Assembly: GCA_017430455.1 (NCBI GenBank)
Contig: JAFRMX010000016.1
Span: 1 to 64,000 of the forward strand
DNA from: Oscillospiraceae bacterium
Lineage (GTDB): Bacteria > Bacillota > Clostridia > Oscillospirales > Oscillospiraceae
Reading direction: 5' to 3'
DNA: 64,000 nt
The position numbers and the translations under genes were made by a program. The notes beneath the pieces were generated by a model. The model did not search any database. It was not told where the DNA came from and saw only the letters and a list, made by a program, of their open reading frames with translations. Within the stretch, counting starts at the first letter, position 1; each line of letters opens with the position of its first letter. Positions 26,112-34,098 of the stretch are shown here, in pieces.

Positions 26112-26188
26112 ATTGTCTTGTTATTATGACCGCATTGTGCTAAATTTACTATGATATAATAATTGCTGATAAAGGCAGACTATATAAC

Positions 26189-27895
26189 ATGTTGGACAGA
26201 GAATACAGATCGGATTATTTTAAAGTAGTCGTCCCCGTGACGATGCAGACCTTCCTGACGGCGATACTGACAGCCACCGACACTATCATGGTCGGAATGC
26301 TCAGCAGCACGTCGCTGGCCGCGGTATCGCTTGCAAGCCAGGTCACCCTTATAATAACCAATCTGATCGCGGCCATTTCCGTCGGCACTTCGGCTCTTGC
26401 CTCGCAATACTACGGCAAGAAGGATATGGAATCGGTCAAAAAGGTCATGTATACGACCTTCCGGTTCTCCATGATGCTGGGCGTTTTCTTCTTCCTGATA
26501 ACTCTTCTTTTCCCGAAGATCATAATGGGCATCCTGACCAACGAGCAGGAGATAATAAACCTCGGAGCGGGCTATCTGAGGCTGCTCTGCCCCTCCTTCC
26601 TCTTCATGACCTTCTCGCAGATCTGGATGATAATCATGAAGAACGCGGGCCGCTCCATGGTGGTCACGGCGATAAGCACCTGCTCCGGGATCCTGAACTT
26701 CATTCTGAACGCGGTCCTGATCTTCGGACTCTTTGGAGTTCCCGCCATGGGGATAAAGGGCGCCGCGCTTTCGACCACGCTCGTCTCCATGACCGAAGCG
26801 ATCGCCGCGATAGTCCTCAGCAGGAAGGAAAAGAACGTTTCGATCGAGTTTAAGAGGATATTAAGACGCAACCGCGCCATACGGCAGAAATTCATACACT
26901 ATACGATCCCCGCTACGGTGCAGACCGGCTCGTGGATACTGGCGAACACCTGCATCGCGGCTATCATAGGCCACATGGGCTCCAATGCCGTAGCGGCAAA
27001 CGCGGTGGCGCTGCTGGTGTTCGGACTCACCTCCTCGATATACAACGGCGTGGCGATCGGCTCGGGCATAATTATAGGCAAGGAGCTCGGCAGCGGCAAT
27101 ACGGAGGGCGCGAAGAAGCACTCCGTCTGGATAATGGCCTTCAACGTCGCGGTCGGCGCCCTGATGTGCCTGCTGATCCTCTGCCTCAGGGGAACGATAG
27201 TAAAGGCCTATCCGGCCTTCTCGGTCGAGGCGAAGGGCCTTCTGAGCTTTATGCTGACGGTCGTCGCTGTCAAAAGCATTTTCGGCTCCCTCAACAACTG
27301 CATGTCAAAATCCCTGATGTCCACGGGAGGAGATATAAGATACCTGACTATGATGGATATCATCAACATGTGGGGAGTGATAGTGCCCGTCGGCCTGCTC
27401 GCGGCCTTCGTGCTCAAACTGCCTGTTCCGGTCGTCTACATTCTGGTCAATCTGGATGAGACCACAAAGTTTTATATACAGCTGCGAAGGGTGCTTACCT
27501 GGAAATGGGTAAAGGACCTCACGAGAGTCGAGTGGGCTGAACCGGGCAGATCCGAAAGGCAGCTCAAGAGCAGGATCCTGAAGGAGATGCCTGTCGGAGC
27601 TCTGGTGCTCGGTTCATACGGCGACATCATCTACATGAACGATGCAGCGGGGAAGATCCTGCAGATAGATACGGAGGACGCGCAGGGGAGAAAGCTTCTG
27701 CAGTATTTCATAACCAACGGCAACGACGATTTCGCGAACCTCTTACTCGACGCGATGTACCAGAACCGGGTGATCCACAGCAGGAAGATAAGCTACAGCT
27801 GCGGAGATACCGAAAAGGAACTCCTGCTGCACACTATGATGGTACATGAAGAAGATCTGCGCTTAGGCCTTTGCGCAATAATCGAGGAAGCATGA
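26189..27895 (+). CDS. MATE family efflux transporter with C-terminal PAS-like domain
   Basis: Residues 1 to about 440 form a 12-helix MATE exporter (FKVVVPVTMQTFLTAILTATDTIMVGML at the start, SALASQYYGKKD, GIKGAALSTT). From about residue 460 the protein continues as a soluble domain, RILKEMPVGALVLGSYGDIIYMNDAAGKILQ, with the usual PAS opening. It ends at residue 568, longer than the usual 440-460. The tail is in frame with no frameshift sign. It should export a cation or drug-like compound with sensory input. The stop overlaps the glycosylase gene by ATGA. Confidence 0.88.
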   Translation: MLDREYRSDYFKVVVPVTMQTFLTAILTATDTIMVGMLSSTSLAAVSLASQVTLIITNLIAAISVGTSALASQYYGKKDMESVKKVMYTTFRFSMMLGVFFFLITLLFPKIIMGILTNEQEIINLGAGYLRLLCPSFLFMTFSQIWMIIMKNAGRSMVVTAISTCSGILNFILNAVLIFGLFGVPAMGIKGAALSTTLVSMTEAIAAIVLSRKEKNVSIEFKRILRRNRAIRQKFIHYTIPATVQTGSWILANTCIAAIIGHMGSNAVAANAVALLVFGLTSSIYNGVAIGSGIIIGKELGSGNTEGAKKHSVWIMAFNVAVGALMCLLILCLRGTIVKAYPAFSVEAKGLLSFMLTVVAVKSIFGSLNNCMSKSLMSTGGDIRYLTMMDIINMWGVIVPVGLLAAFVLKLPVPVVYILVNLDETTKFYIQLRRVLTWKWVKDLTRVEWAEPGRSERQLKSRILKEMPVGALVLGSYGDIIYMNDAAGKILQIDTEDAQGRKLLQYFITNGNDDFANLLLDAMYQNRVIHSRKISYSCGDTEKELLLHTMMVHEEDLRLGLCAIIEEA

Positions 27896-28398
27896 CGGGG
27901 AAGAACGGATACCTGACGCTGGAGCACACTTTTCCGCCCGAGTACGACGAAAACAGTGAAATACTGATACTTGGCTCCTTTCCCTCGGTAAAGTCCAGAG
28001 AAGCAAATTTCTATTACGGGCACCCGAAAAACAGATTCTGGCCGCTTATAGCGGATATCTTTGATGAGAAAGAGCCGTCTTCGACAGAGGAGAAGAAGGC
28101 TTTTCTCAAAAGAAACCGCATCGCGCTCTGGGACGTCATAGCAAAATGCGAGATCAGAGGCTCGTCGGACAGTTCGATAAGGAATGTGGAGCCAAACGAC
28201 ATCGATCTGATCCTGAAAAACTCAAAAGTGGGGAAAATATACACAAACGGCAGGAAAGCTTTTGACCTCTACAACAGGTACTGCCTCGAAAAAACAGAGA
28301 GGGAAGCCGTCCTGCTTCCTTCAACAAGTCCCGCGAACGCCGCTTTCACATATGAAAAGCTGAGAGAAGCGTGGGCAGCGGTCAGAGATCCGCTTTAA
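27892..28398 (+). CDS. Hypoxanthine-DNA glycosylase (uracil-DNA glycosylase superfamily)
   Basis: The 168-residue protein has the superfamily opening ILILGSFPSVKSREANFYYGHPKNRFWPLI and the later block LLPSTSPANAA. This pattern is typical of bacterial DNA-deoxyinosine glycosylases, which remove deaminated adenine. It starts inside the MATE stop codon (ATGA), which gives the start. Cotranscription with a transporter has no obvious functional meaning. Confidence 0.87.
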   Translation: MTGKNGYLTLEHTFPPEYDENSEILILGSFPSVKSREANFYYGHPKNRFWPLIADIFDEKEPSSTEEKKAFLKRNRIALWDVIAKCEIRGSSDSSIRNVEPNDIDLILKNSKVGKIYTNGRKAFDLYNRYCLEKTEREAVLLPSTSPANAAFTYEKLREAWAAVRDPL

Positions 28399-28416
28399 AA
28401 CTGAAGAAAACAAAAA

Positions 28417-28445
28417 GACGCGAAACCGGATTCCGGTTTCGCGTC
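28417..28445. terminator. Bidirectional terminator between converging genes
   Basis: The 13-bp perfect stem GACGCGAAACCGG / CCGGTTTCGCGTC with loop ATT is followed by TTTTTGTTTTCTTC on the minus strand. Confidence 0.85.
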
Positions 28446-28476
28446 ATGATTCTTCGCTATTCTGTTATTCGGTATC

Positions 28477-28908
28477 TTACTTTATCTCGAGAACAGGGAC
28501 GAAGCTGAAGTCCTCGGGGAAAGCTCCCTTGGCGGAAACAGTCTTTATCTGCATATTTCGGGAGACTTCAAATGTGTACTCGGCGCTGGAAGCCTCGTCT
28601 CCCTCTTCCCAGCTGCGGCCGTACACCAGGGTAACGGTTGCAGTTCCCGCGGCTTTCGGGGTGAGGACATATGTCTGTGTTCCTCCGACTCCGACCATTC
28701 CCTCGGCATGCTCGTTCTCAACGTATTCTTCGGCTATATCGAAGATCTCGTTGTCCTGGGAGATCTGCCAGGTATAGCCCGTCGTGGGATTCGCCTCCAT
28801 TGTAAAGGTCGCCGTCTGGGGGGCCTTTTTTCCGCAGCCCGCACAGAGCGCGAGAGCAAGGACCATAGCCGCCACGCAGATTATAAGCGCAAGTTTTCTG
28901 ATCTTCAT
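28477..28908 (-). CDS. Chagasin-like (I42 family) protease-inhibitor lipoprotein
   Basis: The 143-residue protein has a lipoprotein signal (MKIRKLALII ... LCAGC). Its domain carries the three I42 inhibitor loops: NPTTGYTW, GVGGTQTY and GRSWE. I42 proteins inhibit papain-like cysteine proteases, usually outside the cell. The ATG at 28908 has AGGA eight bases upstream; the open frame continues upstream without a ribosome site. It is a single gene facing the glycosylase gene. Confidence 0.88.
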   Translation of the reverse strand: MKIRKLALIICVAAMVLALALCAGCGKKAPQTATFTMEANPTTGYTWQISQDNEIFDIAEEYVENEHAEGMVGVGGTQTYVLTPKAAGTATVTLVYGRSWEEGDEASSAEYTFEVSRNMQIKTVSAKGAFPEDFSFVPVLEIK

Positions 28909-29045
28909 TTTGTTTATCCTTTCATCGGAAAAATAATGATCACTCAGCGGCTTTGAGTATATCACCCGGATATCCGAAATGTTGAATAATCGATAAACAA
29001 TGTTTGAACCAGATTCAAACGGTTTTTTGTAGGCCGGCCGGTCTT

Positions 29046-29600
29046 CTATCTGTCCCCGCCGTATTTCTTTTTAAGCTTGCGCAGCTTTGATCCGCAATGC
29101 ACAAACAGATAAAGATATAAGAGCAGCAGAACAGTGAACAGAATTGTAAACACATTGGCAAGAGGATAGCCGCCATCCAGGCTTCTAAAGCAATTCGGAA
29201 GCACGCAGGCAAAAAAGATCACCAGCAAGGGGAGCATACGGGTCTTGACGATATGCTCGATCATATCTGCACGTGAGGCGTCATCGGAAAAGATCTCGCT
29301 GTCCTGCTCTGTATCCGTTTCCGACACAGGCTTTCGGAAATACAGCCACCCCATACAGCTGTTGAAATACTCCCAGCCGTAGTCCTCGAAGATCTGGAGA
29401 TAATCGCGGTCTTCCGTATTGTTTTTAAAATCCAGCCGGTATACGACATCCTCGGGAGCGCAGCTTTCGAAGATATAGAAGCAGGGCACAACGGTTTTCA
29501 AAAGCTTCCATCCGTTTTTGTGCTGCTCACGCAGCCAGAGCTCCTCTTCTTCATAATCTGCTATTGTGAAAAAGCGGACCAGAGTCTTTCTGTCACTCAT
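29046..29600 (-). CDS. DUF2812 domain membrane protein
   Basis: The 184-residue protein begins with a DUF2812 domain (FFTIADYEEEELWLREQHKNGW ... YRLDFKN ... DYGWEYFNSCMGWLYFRKP) and ends with two membrane segments and a basic tail. The family is usually encoded next to a PadR regulator, as here. The ATG at 29600 lies inside the end of the PadR gene (8-base overlap) nine bases after GGAG. The function is unknown. A membrane-stress role is sometimes assumed for such pairs. Confidence 0.88.
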   Translation of the reverse strand: MSDRKTLVRFFTIADYEEEELWLREQHKNGWKLLKTVVPCFYIFESCAPEDVVYRLDFKNNTEDRDYLQIFEDYGWEYFNSCMGWLYFRKPVSETDTEQDSEIFSDDASRADMIEHIVKTRMLPLLVIFFACVLPNCFRSLDGGYPLANVFTILFTVLLLLYLYLFVHCGSKLRKLKKKYGGDR

Positions 29601-29916
29601 TTGCATTTTCTCCTTTGCTGTTTTTGTACAGGCGCTCTATGCGCCGGATCTCAAGTTCCAGGATCTCTGCCCCGAGAGCGGTGATCTGATAAAGCTTTCG
29701 TTTTTCCACTTCTCTAACAAAAGCGATCAAGCCGTCTTTCTCCATTTTCGAGAGAGTTCCGTACATAGTGCCTGCGCTGATAACCAGATCGCCTCCGGTC
29801 ATCTGCCTGACAAGCTGGCTGATTCCGTACCCGTGCTGCGGCTGCTGCAGACAGAACAGTATATAAAACCCGCTCTCTGTCATGGGGACATAGATCCTTT
29901 TGATCTTATTATCCAT
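29593..29916 (-). CDS. PadR family transcriptional regulator
   Basis: The 107-residue winged-helix protein has MTESGFYILFCLQQPQHGYGI, GTMYGTLSKMEKDGLI and a C-terminal dimer helix. AGGAGGG precedes the ATG. It is the first gene of a two-gene operon with the DUF2812 gene. Its own promoter spacer contains a 19-bp palindrome, which is its likely operator. Confidence 0.93.
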   Translation of the reverse strand: MDNKIKRIYVPMTESGFYILFCLQQPQHGYGISQLVRQMTGGDLVISAGTMYGTLSKMEKDGLIAFVREVEKRKLYQITALGAEILELEIRRIERLYKNSKGENANE

Positions 29917-29937
29917 AGGCCCTCCTGACTATTGCAT

Positions 29938-29991
29938 CTCGATATATCGAGGTTCGTTATATATTATATCGAGCCTCGATATAAATGTCAA
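29938..29991 (-). promoter_or_regulatory. PadR promoter with two palindromic operators
   Basis: On the minus strand TTGACA (29991-29986) and TATAAT (29968-29963) are 17 bases apart. TATATCGAGCCTCGATATA (29965-29983) fills the spacer as a perfect odd palindrome. CTCGATATATCGAG (29938-29951) is a second perfect palindrome just downstream. Both share TCGATAT and TCGAG parts. Confidence 0.88.
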
Positions 29992-30098
29992 GAGTTTTTT
30001 TTCTGTGTCAGGTTGCCGATAACAGTATTCTCTAGGGGGCTTGCAATCCTCGGCCACAACGGCTCCGGGAAGAGGACAAGCTGAACCCATAACTGAAT

Positions 30099-30140
30099 AG
30101 TTAAAAAGAAGATCTTCTGAAGAAGATCTTCTTTTTAACT
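30099..30140. terminator. Strong bidirectional hairpin, related to the tRNA-Ser terminator
   Basis: A perfect 19-bp stem (AGTTAAAAAGAAGATCTTC and its complement, loop TGAA) probably ends the dUTPase operon on the minus strand. The flank CCCATAACTGAATA plus this hairpin resembles bases 62501-62550. The interval 29992-30098 otherwise shows no gene. Confidence 0.75.
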
Positions 30141-30203
30141 ATATAGGGAATTAGCTTGGAAAACCGTAAACCGGGACGATAATCCGATGCTTTCTCTTTC
30201 GGT

Positions 30204-30656
30204 TCAGGTGCCTGTCGAGCCGAAGCCTCCGGCGCCTCTTTCCGTATCGCCAAGCTCTTCGGCTTCTTCGAATGAGACCGGAAGATACGGCATGATAACC
30301 AGCTGGGCTATCCTGTCTCCGGCGTGCACTGTCCTCGCGACAGTCCCGTCATTGTGGACAGCGACAATTATCTCTCCTCTGTAATCGGAATCTATCACCC
30401 CGACGCAATTCGCGGGTCTGAGGCCCTGCTTCATTGCAAGCCCCGACCTTGCGAATACCGCTCCGAAGTAGCCTTCAGGTATTTCGACCGCTATTCCCGT
30501 ACCTATGCCTGCAGTTTCGGAAGGGAGGATCTCAATGTCCGCGTCAGTACATGCGCAGAGATCGTATCCCGCGGCTGAAGCGCTGCCCCTGGCGGGTATT
30601 TTCGCCGCCTCTCTGAGCTTTTTTATTTTTATGACTGTCTGAATGTTTTCGTTCAT
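30204..30656 (-). CDS. dut: dUTP diphosphatase (dUTPase)
   Basis: The 150-residue trimeric-type dUTPase shows all five motifs: GSASAAGYDL, ARSGLA, GVIDSDYRGEI, GDRIAQLVI and RGAGGFGSTG. It converts dUTP to dUMP and keeps uracil out of DNA. The ATG at 30656 lies two bases after the DUF362 gene stop, so it is probably in an operon. A TTG at 30662 would overlap that stop and is less likely. Confidence 0.95.
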   Translation of the reverse strand: MNENIQTVIKIKKLREAAKIPARGSASAAGYDLCACTDADIEILPSETAGIGTGIAVEIPEGYFGAVFARSGLAMKQGLRPANCVGVIDSDYRGEIIVAVHNDGTVARTVHAGDRIAQLVIMPYLPVSFEEAEELGDTERGAGGFGSTGT

Positions 30657-30658
30657 GA

Positions 30659-31549
30659 TCAATCTATGGAGACTATCTCATAATCGCGGACTCCGAGTCC
30701 GTGCTCGCAGGCCGCCTCGACTGTACGGATGGCGTGCCGCGAGTCCATGCGTTCGATCAGAGCGGCTTTGCCCGGATCCTCAGCGTTTTTGACGGCGTCA
30801 TAGCAGGCCTGGTCCAGGGCCACCGGATCGGTGGAGGCGAAAATACCCAGATCTCCCATCTCGGGCTCATGGGGATTGCCGTCACAGTCGCAGTCAACAC
30901 TCAGACGGTTGGCCACATTGATGTACAGCATGTTCTCGGGACCCACATAGCCTATGACCGCTTTGCAGGCGTCAGCCATGGACTCGAGGAAAGCGTCCTG
31001 CTCGGGGGCGTATGTCGTCCAGCAGAGCTTCAGGTCTCTTGTCTTGCCGGCGGAATGGATGTTCGCTTTGCCGTGTGAGGAGGCGATCCCGATACTGATG
31101 TTTTTCAGCGCTCCGCCAAAGCCGCCCCTTATGTGTCCTTTGAAATGGCTCAATATCAGAACAGAATCGTAATCCTTCAGACCGGTGCCGACGATATCGT
31201 CCGTAAGATGAAATCCGTTCTCGATGGGGATCTTGAATTCTCCGACCTCATCCATGATATCAACGGGCGCGATCTCCCTGTAGCCGCGATTTTCGATCTG
31301 TTTCCAGTGGTCACGGACATCCTGGCGGTTTCCGCCGTAGGCTGTGCAGCACTCTACGATCGTTCCGTTGAGTTTTTTTACCAGAGGAGCTATAAAGGCG
31401 GGGCGGAGGTGATTGCTCTTTTCGGACTCTCCGGTGGACATCTTAACGGCGACTTTGCCCGGAAGCTCCTTTCCCAGAGCTTCATATATCCTTACAAGAC
31501 TTTCCGGGCTTATCTCTTTTGTGAAATACACTTTTGCTTTTTCCGGCAT
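30659..31549 (-). CDS. DUF362 domain-containing protein
   Basis: The 296-residue protein matches DUF362 proteins (VAVKMSTGESEKSNHLRPAF, LSHFKGHIRGGFGGALKNISIGIASSHGK, IFASTDPVALDQACYDAV). The common C-terminal 4Fe-4S ferredoxin part is absent; a few cysteines remain (CDCDG). The enzymatic role is unknown. It is cotranscribed with dut. Confidence 0.88.
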   Translation of the reverse strand: MPEKAKVYFTKEISPESLVRIYEALGKELPGKVAVKMSTGESEKSNHLRPAFIAPLVKKLNGTIVECCTAYGGNRQDVRDHWKQIENRGYREIAPVDIMDEVGEFKIPIENGFHLTDDIVGTGLKDYDSVLILSHFKGHIRGGFGGALKNISIGIASSHGKANIHSAGKTRDLKLCWTTYAPEQDAFLESMADACKAVIGYVGPENMLYINVANRLSVDCDCDGNPHEPEMGDLGIFASTDPVALDQACYDAVKNAEDPGKAALIERMDSRHAIRTVEAACEHGLGVRDYEIVSID

Positions 31550-31694
31550 GTCTGTCTTCCTTCCTTTCCCTGTACTTCCGATTTACTGTCTGCATCTGCT
31601 ATTGTATAAAAACACGCGAAAGCCTGTCAAGCACTCTTTTTCCGCCGGATACATCCGACCGGACATAATGCTCCGGTCAGGCTCCGGGGATCCG

Positions 31695-32624
31695 TCAATC
31701 GTTATTCATTTGGTATAAGTGAAGAAAGCGCCGCATGCCCTCGACGAGAAGGGAAAAGTTGCGCTCGTCACAGACGGTGTCCCGCGGCGTGTGGATCCGC
31801 GTCATGTACAGCCCGAGGACGGGGGATCTGTTCATCGCCGCTACGCCGATGGCGCAGGGGAAGTTCATCTGATCCGACGGGTAGAATGCCCCAAACGGGC
31901 CGCAGAGGTGCAGCTGTTTGTCACTTTCTGCGGAGAAGGCCTCTTCGAGCGCCGAACCTGCACGCTTTTTCGCCTTTCCGTTCTGGACGATCAGAATGTG
32001 ATCGCCGTCCGAAACGCAGTCGAAGTTGACAATGAGACGGTCTTTCACAGCCTTTTTGTGCTTAGAACTGAAAAACGCCGAGCCGAAGAGTCCCGTCTCC
32101 TCGTGGTCGAAGAAGACGAAGGCGCAACGCGACCGCTCTTCATCGCTCAGTGCGGCAATGAGTTCGCAGAGCGTTACGACGCCGGAGGTGTTGTCGTTGA
32201 CAGTGTGCGGATTGGGCGGGCCAAAGATAAAGACGTAAAGGATCAGCGCTAAGGCGGCGAACCAGCAGAGCATAAACGCCAGCGGCGCAAATACGCCGAT
32301 TCTGATCAGGCCCAAGGCCAGCAGCCCCGCTGCCGCGAAGAAGGGGATGAGGATCAGAAACTGGTACAGCAGATAGATCAGCAGGTTCTTTGGCGTTATG
32401 AAATTGGGGAAGGGGAGCCGGGCGCAGGTGTCGTAGTGCGCGGTGAAAATGACATCGGCGTTTTCGGGATCGCCCAGCACGAGGTTGCGGCACCTGGGCC
32501 ATCCGCCTTCCTCCACCGCAAGACCGGGCAGCCGGCTCTGCAGGAATTCTATAAAGCGCAGCTTCTGTGCCTTCGTCTTGCGTATCTGCCAGTCGCGCAG
32601 AATCTCTCGGGACAGTTCGGTCAT
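31695..32624 (-). CDS. M28 family zinc metallopeptidase with inserted transmembrane hairpin
   Basis: The 309-residue protein has M28 metal ligands: HYD (His63, Asp65), VNDNTSG (Asp144), the base and ligand pair DHEET (about 173-177), a later Asp in NFDCVSDG, and a C-terminal His in RIHTPRD. Between the first and second ligands are two long hydrophobic segments (about 82-106 and 109-135), so the catalytic domain would be held at the membrane. No signal peptide is present. AAAGGAG lies seven bases before the ATG at 32624. Aminopeptidase-type activity is the family default. Confidence 0.87.
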   Translation of the reverse strand: MTELSREILRDWQIRKTKAQKLRFIEFLQSRLPGLAVEEGGWPRCRNLVLGDPENADVIFTAHYDTCARLPFPNFITPKNLLIYLLYQFLILIPFFAAAGLLALGLIRIGVFAPLAFMLCWFAALALILYVFIFGPPNPHTVNDNTSGVVTLCELIAALSDEERSRCAFVFFDHEETGLFGSAFFSSKHKKAVKDRLIVNFDCVSDGDHILIVQNGKAKKRAGSALEEAFSAESDKQLHLCGPFGAFYPSDQMNFPCAIGVAAMNRSPVLGLYMTRIHTPRDTVCDERNFSLLVEGMRRFLHLYQMNND

Positions 32625-32646
32625 CACAAATCTCCTTTGGATATAT

Positions 32647-33828
32647 TTATATAGAACCCTGCGCAGCCAATACTGATGCGGTGAGGAGAGCGGCCCCGTA
32701 AACAGGAGTCTGTGGATGAGCATGAAAACAGGGGTTGTGCCATGGATAAGGCATTTCTCCCGGAGTGCCGGACCCAAGAAAATAGAAAAAATAGGGGATA
32801 CCGCGCCCGAGAATGGAGAAATCTTCCGAGGCAAGATTTACTTCCGGTACAACAATACCTTCCGATCCGAAGACGCTAAGGCCGGCTTTTTGAGCAAAGG
32901 GAAGCAGTTCTTCGCTGTTTACGACTCCGTCCGTGATGTGCAGTTCTTCTATTTCCGTACGACACTCGAAAGAAGAACCGATCCCTTCAGCAAGTACTTT
33001 TACACGCTCAAGAACACGATCGCGCACCGGAAAAGCAAGAGTCCGGATATTTCCTGTTATTTCAGCATAATCTATTGTAGTGGTGAAGGGACTTCCGGCC
33101 TCTACAGAACAGACGGTAAGTACAGCCTGCTCCAAAGGACCGACATTCCGGCTTACAACAGTCTGCAGAGCAGTGATCAGCTGAGCTATCGCAACGATGG
33201 GGTCGACGTTTTTCTGAGGAGTGCTTGTATGCCCGCTTTTGCCAATGTATCGTATGCGAAATCCGTCTTTATAAGACATGAGTGCCCCTGACCTGATACC
33301 GACCTGCCCTATCGGGATCGCGGGCTGGTTATGCAGCCCGAAAAGCATGTCAGGTTGAAACTGATTCCAAAGCCCGCAATCGATCATGTGCTGTGCGCCT
33401 TTTAGCGTTTCCTCCGCCGGTTGAAAAATGAACAGAACATCCCCCTTCAGGAGCTCCCGATGGTCCGAAAGATAGCAGAGAGCGCCGTAAAGGCCTGCTG
33501 TATGAGTGTCATGACCGCAGCCGTGCATGATGCCGTCTTTTTCGGAACGATCAGGACGATCGTATTGCTCGTGCTGAGAAATGGCATCTATATCAGCGCG
33601 AAGAGCGACCTTCCGACCGGGGCCGCCGGGAAGCAATGCCGCAACACCGGTTTCAAGATTTAAAGGAAGAAGAGAAACACCTTTTTCCATAATCAGTTTT
33701 CTGAGCAGTGCTGTCGTTTCATATTCGCAAAAACCCAGCTCGGGATGACGGTGAAGAGAGGAGCAGAGACCGCGTATCTGATCCACATAGGCAGATTCAA
33801 TATTCCGGTAAATATTCAAAACCAACAT
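32647..33828 (-). CDS. M20 family amidohydrolase (hippurate/N-acyl amino acid hydrolase type)
   Basis: The 393-residue protein matches the IAA-amino acid/hippuricase family: SLHRHPELGFCEYET, ALRADIDAI, MHGCGHDTHTAG (metal ligands) and IFQPAEET, with a final HNPCFHAHP. It cleaves an N-acyl or N-carbamoyl-type amide from an amino acid. AAGGAG directly abuts the ATG at 33828, so the TTG at 33819, nine bases further, could be the real start. It diverges from the LacI gene of the ureide region, but its promoter has a different operator. Confidence 0.9.
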   Translation of the reverse strand: MLVLNIYRNIESAYVDQIRGLCSSLHRHPELGFCEYETTALLRKLIMEKGVSLLPLNLETGVAALLPGGPGRKVALRADIDAISQHEQYDRPDRSEKDGIMHGCGHDTHTAGLYGALCYLSDHRELLKGDVLFIFQPAEETLKGAQHMIDCGLWNQFQPDMLFGLHNQPAIPIGQVGIRSGALMSYKDGFRIRYIGKSGHTSTPQKNVDPIVAIAQLITALQTVVSRNVGPLEQAVLTVCSVEAGSPFTTTIDYAEITGNIRTLAFPVRDRVLERVKVLAEGIGSSFECRTEIEELHITDGVVNSEELLPFAQKAGLSVFGSEGIVVPEVNLASEDFSILGRGIPYFFYFLGSGTPGEMPYPWHNPCFHAHPQTPVYGAALLTASVLAAQGSI

Positions 33829-33897
33829 CTCCTTTTCTTCACAATACTATAGATAATGAACAAAGATAAAACAAGACAGGTTTTGTGTGATACGAAT

Positions 33898-33926
33898 CAT
33901 TTTGTGCAATCTGCACAAAATGTCAA
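33898..33926 (-). promoter_or_regulatory. Operator palindrome in the M20 gene promoter
   Basis: CATTTTGTGCA and TGCACAAAATG (33898-33922) form perfect 11-bp arms around a three-base centre. TTGACA on the minus strand (33926-33921) touches the palindrome, so binding would block the M20 promoter. The site does not look like the AAACGTTT sites of the adjacent LacI regulator. Confidence 0.72.
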
Positions 33927-34015
33927 GGGAATATTTAGAAGAAATGTCAATTGATTTTCGTAAAAAACAAGCGTATCTTTTTTGTGAAGGAGTCATTTGA
34001 TGCATAGTACAGGTG

Positions 34016-34027
34016 AAACGTTTAAAC
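34016..34027 (+). promoter_or_regulatory. LacI-type operator upstream of the regulator gene
   Basis: AAACGTTTAAAC contains the perfect palindrome AAACGTTT and overlaps a possible -35 (CTGACA, 34027-34032). The same core recurs twice before arcC, which supports autoregulation plus operon control. Confidence 0.72.
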
Positions 34028-34098
34028 TGACATTTTTATCGGAAGTGTCACTTTAATTCCTTCTTTATGACAAAGAGATTTGAAGGAGCTGTTCCAGT

